From positions 1 through 33,664 of the forward strand of contig CAZRFE010000023.1 in the NCBI GenBank assembly GCA_964599565.1: a stretch of DNA of 33,664 nucleotides. Direction: 5' to 3'. This document shows positions 18,601 to 25,016 of this stretch, piece after piece. The stretch's first letter is position 1; each line of letters begins with the position of its first letter. Made by a program: the position numbers and the translations under genes. The notes under the pieces are model-generated. The model had not been told where the DNA came from. It did not search any database and saw only the letters and a program-made list of their open reading frames with translations. Source of the DNA: JAJUFS01 sp964599565 (lineage in GTDB: Bacteria > Pseudomonadota > Gammaproteobacteria > Natronospirales > JAJUFS01).

Positions 18601-19315
18601 TGGAAAAGCGCGCGGGCAAGGGTTACTCCGCGAAGAGCGCGAGCCCGTCGATGGCGTTCACGCCTGCGTTCCTCGATTTCATCAACGACGCGAACACCGG
18701 CCGCAGCCTGCTCGCCGGCGAATACATCGTCTCGGTGTCCGGCCGCCCGACGAGCGTGAACGCGGAAGCAACCACGCTGCCGGCATCCACCACGCTTGAA
18801 CTTGAATGCGCCGCCGGTGCGCAGGTGCTCACGAATCTCAACTTCCCCGTGAGCCGCGATTTCACCTGGTCGCTCGCGAACTGCGGCGACACCACGCTCA
18901 GCGTTTCGATCGGCCGCACCACCTTGCAGCGTTCGTGGCAGGGCGAGAAAGGCTTCCCCGCATTCCTGAACGAATTCCGCGACGGCCGCGCGACATTCCT
19001 CGCGCGCGATTTCCCCGCGAAGGCGGATGAACTTGCGGCGATGAACGTCACGCGCGTGGACGTGAACTTCGCGCTCAAGGGACACGATCCCGTGCAGCGC
19101 ATGCTCACCGGCGTGCCGGTNNNNNNNNNNNNNNNNNNNNNNNNNNNNNNNNNNNNNNNNNNNNNNNNNNNNNNNNNNNNNNNNNNNNNNNNNNNNNNNN
19201 NNNNNNNNNNNNNNNNNNNNACTTCGCGCTCAAGGGACACGATCCCGTGCAGCGCATGCTCACCGGCGTGCCGGTCGACCTGCCGCGGCATGCGGCGGTG
19301 TGCTGGGGAAGGTGA
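15684..19315 (+). CDS. tssM: TssM (IcmF family), inner-membrane/periplasmic core; interrupted by an assembly gap
   Basis: The ATG at 15684 opens a protein with two N-terminal transmembrane helices (about residues 7-30 and 36-53), a cytoplasmic NTPase-like domain with Walker A VIGRPRSGKST (Lys129) and VIDTAGRY, a third helix near 414-433, and a large periplasmic domain ending in the TssJ-binding region. The reading is broken by 100 Ns (19121-19220) that shift the frame. The 55 bases on either side are identical; removing one copy and the Ns restores the frame and gives a stop at 19313-19315, for a protein of 1158 aa, a normal TssM length. The gene is therefore probably intact in the organism. 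It spans the inner membrane and links TssL to TssJ. Confidence 0.95.
19066..19275. other. Scaffold gap of 100 Ns with exact 55-bp flanking duplication (assembly artefact)
   Basis: Bases 19066-19120 and 19221-19275 are identical and abut the N run on each side. An overlap of exactly 55 bases between contig ends is what a de Bruijn assembler with k=55 leaves, and 100 Ns is a default gap size. Collapsing 155 bases puts the post-gap sequence back in the tssM frame. The repeat is not biological in my view. Confidence 0.9.
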
Positions 19316-19370
19316 CGTGCAGTTGCGGCGGTCGGCTCCTGCGGCCGCTCCTGCAGGATGTTGTCGAACA

Positions 19371-19403
19371 ATGAACATGACAGAGGCAAAGACACTTGGC
19401 TGA
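19371..19403 (+). other. 10-codon open frame overlapping the start of the TssB-TssC fusion
   Basis: ATG at 19371 (a second ATG at 19377) encodes MNMTEAKTLG and stops at 19401-19403, inside the fusion gene whose TTG start is at 19396. It could be a coupling leader like the one before tssA. Alternatively it is the true start of the fusion displaced by a one-base error: dropping one base just before the TTG would join MTEAKT to LAEAATSQPV. The site is close to the assembly gap, which makes an error more likely than elsewhere. Confidence 0.25.
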
Positions 19404-21144
19404 AGCAGCGACATCGCAACCGGTCGAACGCGTGAATCTCGTCTACCGCTCCGAGGCGAGCGGCGAGGACGTCGAGCTGCCGTTCCGCGTGCTCGTGATG
19501 GCGGATTTCACGTTCGATGAACGTTCCGCGGAATTCATCGAGCAGGAACCGGTGCACGTCTCGCCCGACAATCTCGACGCCGTGCTGTCCGGTCTTGCGC
19601 CGCGGCTTCGCCTGCAGGTCGAGGATTGCCTTTCCGACCTGCCGATGGGCGGCATCGATGTCGAACTCACGTTCCGTTCGCTGAAGGATTTCTCGCCCGA
19701 CCATGTCGTGCTGCAGGTGCCGGCGTGCGCAGCACTCATCGAGCAGCGCGAACGGCTGATCAATCTGCGCCGCAAGCTCGACCGTTCCGAGGCGGGCGGC
19801 ATCACGCTCATGCCGAGCGCGGAGGAACGCGAGCTCATCAAGCGCATCGCGGACGGCGGCAGCATCCATTCGCTCGACCCGGACATGATCGGGCAGTTCG
19901 TCGCGGAGATCGACGGACGGCTGTCGCGGCAGATGGACGCCATCACGCACCAGCCGGCGTTCCGCGGTCTTGAAGGCGCATGGCGCGGACTCGCCTTCGT
20001 GCTCGCGCGCACCGATGAGCGCGAGAACTGCATGGTGCACATTCTCAATGTCAGCAAGCGCGCGCTCATGGAAGACTTCGAGGATGTGCCGGAAGTCACG
20101 CAGTCGAAGCTCTACGAGCTTGTCTACACCGCGGAGTTCGGCCAGTTCGGCGGCAAGCCCTATTCGGTGATGGTCGGCGATTATTCCTTCGGCCCGAGCG
20201 CGCAGGACGTGCGCCTGCTGCAGCAGATCGGCGCCGTCGCGGCGATGTCGCACGCACCGTTTCTCGCCGGTGTGCTGCCGTCGTTCTTCGATATCGATTC
20301 GTTCTCGGAGCTGCCGAAGCTGCGCGACATCAAGTCCGTGCTCGATCAGCCTGCGTTTGCGAAATGGACGAGCTTTCGCGCCAGCGAAGATGCGCGCTAC
20401 ATCGGTCTTGCGCTGCCGGGATTCCTGCTGCGCGAACCGTACGGCAGCACGCTGCGCACGACGCGCTTCGAGTACACCGAAAGTTTCACCGGACGCCGCC
20501 AGGCGGGCCTCTGGGGCAACTGCGCGTTCGCGCTTGCAACGCGCATGCTCGCAAGCTTTGCGCAAGTGCGCTGGTGCGTGAACATGACGGGGCAGAACGA
20601 AGGCCGCGTCGCCGGGCTTTCCGCCGGCAGCGACGGCAAGATCCCGACGGAAATTCTCATTCCCGATCGCCGCGAAGCGGAGCTTGCCGCGTCCGGCTTC
20701 ATTCCGCTGTCCGTGCACAAGTCCGACGGCCGCGTGGCGTTCTTCTCCGCGAACTCCGTGCAGTCGGTGGATGCGCTCGCCGAGCACGCGCAGCGCAATG
20801 CGGATGTCGGCATGCGCCTTGGCGCGCAGCTGCCGTACCTCATGGTGATCTGCCGCATCGCGCACTACGTGAAGATGATGCAGCGGGAACACATCGGCAG
20901 CTGGCATCGCCCCGTCGACATCGAGCGCGAACTCAACAACTGGCTGAAGCAGTACGTCGCCGACATGGACAACCCGGCGCCCGGCGTGCGCGGCCGCCGT
21001 CCGCTGCGAAAGGCGCAGGCGAGCGTGCGCGAGATTCCCGGCAAGGACGGATGGTTTCTCATCGACCTCAGCGTGACGCCGCACATCCGCTACATGGGCG
21101 GGCAGTTCACGCTGAGCGCCACGGGCAAGCTCGATCGGAAATAG
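19396..21144 (+). CDS. TssB-TssC fusion: single-chain sheath paralogue (ImpD-like position)
   Basis: 582 aa, starting at a TTG with AGAGG 9 bases upstream; an in-frame TGA at 19378 leaves no ATG start. Residues about 10-135 align with TssB: VERVNLVYRS, EDVELPFRVLVMADFT, PVHVSPDNL, SLKDFSPDHVVLQVP. Residues about 150-582 align with TssC: FRGLEGAWRGL, LNVSKRALMEDFEDVPE, FGQFGGKPYS, FGPSAQDVRLLQQI, MSHAPFLAG, ELNNWLKQYVAD and the C-terminal strands ending FTLSATGKLDRK. The TssC N-terminal helix and linker (ClpV-recognition region of the canonical copy) are missing; the TssB part joins directly. Position before hcp2-tssE-tssF-tssG matches impD of rhizobial imp loci, which is a TssC paralogue. A specialised ring at a sheath end is my inference. 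Confidence 0.9.
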   Translation: MAEAATSQPVERVNLVYRSEASGEDVELPFRVLVMADFTFDERSAEFIEQEPVHVSPDNLDAVLSGLAPRLRLQVEDCLSDLPMGGIDVELTFRSLKDFSPDHVVLQVPACAALIEQRERLINLRRKLDRSEAGGITLMPSAEERELIKRIADGGSIHSLDPDMIGQFVAEIDGRLSRQMDAITHQPAFRGLEGAWRGLAFVLARTDERENCMVHILNVSKRALMEDFEDVPEVTQSKLYELVYTAEFGQFGGKPYSVMVGDYSFGPSAQDVRLLQQIGAVAAMSHAPFLAGVLPSFFDIDSFSELPKLRDIKSVLDQPAFAKWTSFRASEDARYIGLALPGFLLREPYGSTLRTTRFEYTESFTGRRQAGLWGNCAFALATRMLASFAQVRWCVNMTGQNEGRVAGLSAGSDGKIPTEILIPDRREAELAASGFIPLSVHKSDGRVAFFSANSVQSVDALAEHAQRNADVGMRLGAQLPYLMVICRIAHYVKMMQREHIGSWHRPVDIERELNNWLKQYVADMDNPAPGVRGRRPLRKAQASVREIPGKDGWFLIDLSVTPHIRYMGGQFTLSATGKLDRK

Positions 21145-21204
21145 CAATGTGCGAGCGGCTTGAGCCGCGATGCGTCGCACCGCACCGACATACAGGAGAA
21201 GACG

Positions 21205-21693
21205 ATGCCGATACCTGGACACCTTTCGATAACCGGCGAGCAGCAGGGCGCCATCGAGGGCAGCTGCGATCTCGAAGGCCGCGAAGGCACGATCCTCGTG
21301 CAGGCCTTCCATCACATCGTGGAAGTGCCGTCGGACGAGCGCGGCATTCCTTCCGGTCGCCGTGCGCACCGTCCCGCGACCATCACGAAGGAAATCGACA
21401 AGGCGACGCCGAAGCTCTACCAGGCGCTGTGCATGGGCGAGCGTCTCGGCGAAGTGCGGCTCGACTGGTATCGCCTCGACCAGATGGGTTCGCAGGAGCT
21501 GTATTTCTCGACGCGCTTCGAAGGCGCGCTGGTCACCGCGATCAGGCCATGGGTGCCGAACGCGCTCGATCCGAAGAGCGCGGGACTGCGGCACATGGAA
21601 GATGTGTCGTTCACGTACGAGAAGGTCATCTGGTCGTGGGAGCCGGACGGCATCGAGTACGAGGATGTCTGGGGCGAGATGGCGGGCGGCTGA
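21205..21693 (+). CDS. hcp: Hcp-family protein, second copy
   Basis: 162 aa from the ATG at 21205, chosen for its Shine-Dalgarno (CAGGAGAAG) and because MPIPGHLSITGEQQG matches the family start; the longer frame to 21160 adds unrelated residues. Hcp features are ILVQAFHHIVEVP, GIPSGRRAHRPATITKEIDK, TPKLYQALCMGE and the C-terminal strands EDVSFTYEKVIWSWE. It diverges clearly from the first Hcp. It lies 60 bases after the fusion sheath gene and 12 bases before tssE, within the baseplate operon. It may form a distinct tube segment, for example the first ring on the hub, or pair with the fusion sheath; this is inference. Confidence 0.93.
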   Translation: MPIPGHLSITGEQQGAIEGSCDLEGREGTILVQAFHHIVEVPSDERGIPSGRRAHRPATITKEIDKATPKLYQALCMGERLGEVRLDWYRLDQMGSQELYFSTRFEGALVTAIRPWVPNALDPKSAGLRHMEDVSFTYEKVIWSWEPDGIEYEDVWGEMAGG

Positions 21694-21705
21694 CGGAGAA
21701 CCATC

Positions 21706-22125
21706 ATGGCCGAGGAACGCCTGCTCAAGCGCATCCGCTACTGGCGCTCGCCGGAAGACGCCGAGCGCCGGCGCGCGGACATCGGCGCGTACACCGAATC
21801 GGTGTACGCCGATCTCGTGAATCTCTACAACACGCGGCGCGGCGCCGTGCAGATCAGCGATGAATACGGCCTGCCGGATTTCGTGAACATGCTGAACAGT
21901 TTCGCGCCGCCGGGTTACGAGTACATCGAAGGCGTGATCCGCGAAACCACGCAGCGCTTCGAGCCGCGACTGCGCGATGTGACCGTGCAGCACGTGCCGC
22001 GCGACGGCGATGCGGGACTGCTGCGCTTCAATGTCGCCGGCAATCTCGTGTTTCGCGGCAGCGCCGTGCCCGTGCAGTTCGACGCCGTGCTGCAGGGCGA
22101 TGGCAGCGTCGCGCTGCAGGTATGA
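21706..22125 (+). CDS. tssE: TssE, gp25-like baseplate protein
   Basis: 139 aa with GGAG 8 bases before the ATG. It is a member of the gp25/lysozyme-like (non-enzymatic) family: N-terminal RLLKRIRYW, then IGAYTESVYADLVNLYNTRRG, the conserved stretch DEYGLPDFVNML, EGVIRETTQRFEPRLRD near the middle and a final beta-rich region LLRFNVAGNL. TssE sits in the baseplate wedge and nucleates the first sheath strand through handshake contacts. It follows hcp2 closely and belongs to the tssEFG group. No ImpE/TagJ gene precedes it, unlike many imp-type loci. Confidence 0.94.
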   Translation: MAEERLLKRIRYWRSPEDAERRRADIGAYTESVYADLVNLYNTRRGAVQISDEYGLPDFVNMLNSFAPPGYEYIEGVIRETTQRFEPRLRDVTVQHVPRDGDAGLLRFNVAGNLVFRGSAVPVQFDAVLQGDGSVALQV

Positions 22126-22135
22126 GGGAGGACAC

Positions 22136-22201
22136 ATGGCATCGACAGGAACCCTCCGACGGACCGACGTTCGCCGGCGCAGAAAGTTTCGTGTCCGTTG
22201 A
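22136..22201 (+). other. 21-codon, very basic open frame between tssE and tssF
   Basis: ATG at 22136 follows GGGAGG (22126-22131) 4 bases upstream and encodes a 21-residue peptide with an arginine-rich end (VRRRRKFRVR). It stops 30 bases before tssF. A hairpin, TCCGTT (22194-22199) with AACGGA (22206-22211), overlaps its stop codon. The strong ribosome-binding sequence is the main reason for noting it; the peptide itself may be meaningless and the element may act in cis. Confidence 0.2.
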
Positions 22202-22231
22202 CGCGAACGGAAGTCCGGAGGAAAGAGAACA

Positions 22232-23962
22232 ATGAACAGCCGCTACTACCAGCGCGAACTCGATGACCTGCGCGAACTCGCCGCGGAATTCGCGCGCGCG
22301 TATCCCGCGCTCGCGCCGCGCCTCTCGGGGCCGAGCCCCGACCCGGACGTCGAGCGCGTGCTCGAAGGCACCGCGTTTCTCACCGGGCGCATCCGCGAGA
22401 AGATCGATGACGATTTCCCGGAGTTCATCCAGGGGCTGACGCAGCTCATCTTTCCGCATTACCTGCGCCCGCTGCCGGCGGCCACGATCATGGCGTTCAC
22501 GCCAAAGTCCATCCTCAAGGACACGCTGCGCGTACCGGCGGGAACGTACGTGGATTCGCAGCCGGTCGACGGCACGCACTGCCGCTTCCGCACCGTGTAT
22601 GACGTCGACGTCTCGCCGCTGATTCTCGAAGCCGCGGACAGCACCGACATGGGCGGCGGCCGCCATGCCATCGACCTGCACCTGCGCATGCAGGGCGCGA
22701 ACCTCGCGGACTGGAACGCGGACCGCATCAGCTTCCATCTCGGCGGCGATTTCGCGGGCGCGGCGAATCTCTACCTGCTCCTGCAGCGTCACCTGAAGCG
22801 CGTCTCGGTGTTCACCGAAACCGGGCTGCCGACCACGCTGCCGGCGAACTACGTGCGTCCCGTCGGGCTCGATCCCGAGCACGCGATGCTGCCGTATCCC
22901 GGCAACTCGTTCCCGGCGTTCCGCATGCTGCAGGAATATTTCCTGCTCAAGGAAAAATTCCTGTTCCTTGAACTGATGGGACTCTCGCGCTGGCGCGACC
23001 GTGAAGGCGGCGACCGCTTCGTGATCCGCTTCGAGCTGGAAGCCTCGAACGTTTCGCTGCCGCGCATCAGCGCGGAGCGTTTCGTGCTGCATGCAACGCC
23101 CGCGATCAATCTCTTCCCGCACGACGCGGAACCCGTGCTGCTCGACAACAGCCGCGGCGCGGTGCGCGTGCGTCCCGCACGCTCGAAAGGCGGCGATTAC
23201 CAGATCCATTCCATCGACGGCGTCGTCGGGCACGGCCGCGGCACGAACGCGAAACAGGAATTCCGCGCGATGGGCATGTTCGATCCCGCGGACCAGACCT
23301 GTCCTGTCTACCAGGCGAGCTTTCACCGCGATGACGAGCGCGGCTACACCGAACCGCTGCTGAGCGTGACCTATCCGCCGGATTACGGCATCCCGCGCCA
23401 GCAGACGCTCACCATCCGCCTTTCGTGCACGAACGGCGACCTGCCCGCGCGGCTTCGCCCCGGCGACATCAACCGCCCGACGCGCACCACGTCCGAGCTC
23501 GTCGAGTTCACGAATCTCATTCCGCCGACGGAAAGCCAGCAGGCGCCGGTCGGCAAGGCGATGCTGTGGCGGTTGCTGTCGCACCTTGCGCTCAACTATC
23601 TCTCGCTCGCGGACAGCGAGAACCTGAAAGCATTGCTCTCGCTCTACATCTTCCCGGGACGCGGCGGACGCGAAACGGAAACCGCGAACCGCAAGCGCGT
23701 GCAGGGACTCAACGGCCTGCGCGTTGCGGCTGCCGACCGTCTCATCAACGGCGCGCTCTACCGCGGCCAGGACATCGAGATCAGCGCCGCGCGCGACGGC
23801 TTCGCGGGACCGGGCGATCTCTACCTCATGGGTTCGGTGCTCGACCGCCTGCTTGCGAGCTTCTCGAGCCTGAATGCATACACCGCCGTCACGCTGACGG
23901 AAACACAGACCGGAGAACGGTATCGATGGGCACCGAGACTGGGAACGCGGCCGCTGATCTAG
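22232..23962 (+). CDS. tssF: TssF (VasA/ImpG), baseplate wedge protein
   Basis: 576 aa with GGAGG 10 bases before the ATG. The N-terminus is typical: MNSRYYQRELDDLRELAAEF, then DPDVERVLEGTAFLTGRI, KIDDDFPEFIQGLTQLIFPHY and LRPLPAATIM. The rest is the long beta-rich body with PGDINRPTRTTSELVEFTNL and the C-terminal LYLMGSVLDRLLASF...NAYTAVTL region. TssF dimers with TssG form the wedge around the VgrG hub and bind TssK. The 3' end overlaps tssG by 37 bases, so the two are translationally coupled. Confidence 0.96.
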   Translation: MNSRYYQRELDDLRELAAEFARAYPALAPRLSGPSPDPDVERVLEGTAFLTGRIREKIDDDFPEFIQGLTQLIFPHYLRPLPAATIMAFTPKSILKDTLRVPAGTYVDSQPVDGTHCRFRTVYDVDVSPLILEAADSTDMGGGRHAIDLHLRMQGANLADWNADRISFHLGGDFAGAANLYLLLQRHLKRVSVFTETGLPTTLPANYVRPVGLDPEHAMLPYPGNSFPAFRMLQEYFLLKEKFLFLELMGLSRWRDREGGDRFVIRFELEASNVSLPRISAERFVLHATPAINLFPHDAEPVLLDNSRGAVRVRPARSKGGDYQIHSIDGVVGHGRGTNAKQEFRAMGMFDPADQTCPVYQASFHRDDERGYTEPLLSVTYPPDYGIPRQQTLTIRLSCTNGDLPARLRPGDINRPTRTTSELVEFTNLIPPTESQQAPVGKAMLWRLLSHLALNYLSLADSENLKALLSLYIFPGRGGRETETANRKRVQGLNGLRVAAADRLINGALYRGQDIEISAARDGFAGPGDLYLMGSVLDRLLASFSSLNAYTAVTLTETQTGERYRWAPRLGTRPLI

Positions 23963-24999
23963 AGCGCGACGTTCTCGACAACTGCCAGGATTACGATTTC
24001 TTCCAGGCAGTCCGATTGCTGACGCTGCTCGGCCATCGCCACGACGGCGACGATGCCGCCGCGGAGGACGCGCGCGCGCCGAAACTGCGCATGCGCCCGG
24101 AACTCTCGCTCGACTATCCGCCGTTCGACATCGCGAGCATCGAAGCGCTTGCGCCATCGGAAGACGAACCGCACGCGCGTGGCTACGACATCACCACGAC
24201 GTTCATGGGTCTCTACGGCACGGCATCGCCGCTGCCGTCGTTCTACACCGAGGAACTGCTCGACCAGGCGCAGGACGACGAGCACGCGCCGCGCGGCTTC
24301 CTCGACATCATTCACTTCCATGTCTTCCCGCTGCTCTACGAAGCGTGGGCGAAATACCGTTTCGGCCTGAAGGCCGTCGAGCAGGACGACGCGGAGTACT
24401 GGGATTACCTCTTCTCGCTCATCGGCCTCAACGACGAAGGCCTGCGCCTGCGCGTGCCGGAGCCTTACCGCGTGCTGCGCTACCTCGGCATTCTCAGCCA
24501 GCAGCAGAAAAGCCTCCTTGGCCTGCGCACCATCCTTGCGGATTATCTCGACGGGCTGCCGGTGGACATCGAGCCGTGCGCCGCGCGCACCGTGCCGCTG
24601 CCGCGCGAACAGCGCGCGCGTCTCGGCGAAGGTTCGAGTGCGCTCGGCGACAACTGCGCGCTCGGCGAGCGCATCGACGATCGCAACGGGCACGTCGTGC
24701 TCCGCGTCGGGCCGATGTCCGCGGAAGAGTACGGCCGCTTCTTCCTGCAGCCTGCGCGCATGCGCTTCATCCGTTTCGTGCTTTCGTACTACCTCGTGCA
24801 ACCGCTCGACTGCGATCTCGTGCTCATCGTCGAGCCGCGTTCGATCGAATCCACGACGCTTGGCGGCAACGACTGGTCGAAGATGCTCGGCGTCACCGAA
24901 TGGGCAAGCCTCGGGCAGGACACCTGGCTTGTCGACGGCACGAATCCCGAACCCGTTGAAATTCACCTGCGGCTCGACGTGCGCAACACCGCGCACTGA
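23926..24999 (+). CDS. tssG: TssG (VasB/ImpH), baseplate wedge protein
   Basis: 357 aa from the ATG at 23926, preceded by GGAGAACGG; the long frame upstream of this start overlaps tssF in a shadow frame and is rejected. Family features are DYDFFQAVRLLTLLG near residue 22, LRMRPELSLDYPPFDIASI, TTTFMGLYGTASPLPSFYTE, LDIIHFHVFPLLYEAWAKYR, FSLIGLN and LRYLGILSQQQKSLLGLR. TssG is the core of the TssF2-TssG wedge and contacts TssK. The start overlaps the tssF end; vgrG follows after 17 bases. Confidence 0.95.
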   Translation: MGTETGNAAADLERDVLDNCQDYDFFQAVRLLTLLGHRHDGDDAAAEDARAPKLRMRPELSLDYPPFDIASIEALAPSEDEPHARGYDITTTFMGLYGTASPLPSFYTEELLDQAQDDEHAPRGFLDIIHFHVFPLLYEAWAKYRFGLKAVEQDDAEYWDYLFSLIGLNDEGLRLRVPEPYRVLRYLGILSQQQKSLLGLRTILADYLDGLPVDIEPCAARTVPLPREQRARLGEGSSALGDNCALGERIDDRNGHVVLRVGPMSAEEYGRFFLQPARMRFIRFVLSYYLVQPLDCDLVLIVEPRSIESTTLGGNDWSKMLGVTEWASLGQDTWLVDGTNPEPVEIHLRLDVRNTAH

Positions 25000-25016
25000 G
25001 TCCCGAGGAGCTTCGC

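Noticed and set aside
15663..19085. Antisense open frame of over 1100 codons opposite tssM
   Set aside because: Arg/His/Val/Glu-rich, no recognisable domain, and it mirrors the strongly biased codon use of tssM. Similar long antisense frames lie opposite tssC, clpV, the fusion gene, tssF and tssG. They are shadows of G+C-rich coding DNA.
19066..19275. 55-bp direct repeat as a mobile-element target duplication or tandem repeat
   Set aside because: The copies abut a 100-N spacer exactly and collapsing them restores tssM; an assembler overlap explains everything.
15684..19315. tssM as a disrupted pseudogene
   Set aside because: The frame change comes from the 100-N filler plus the duplicated 55 bases; without them the gene is full length.
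23425..23925. Longer N-terminus for TssG
   Set aside because: The frame lies inside tssF and is Arg/Pro/Ala-rich shadow sequence; conserved TssG sequence begins just after 23926.
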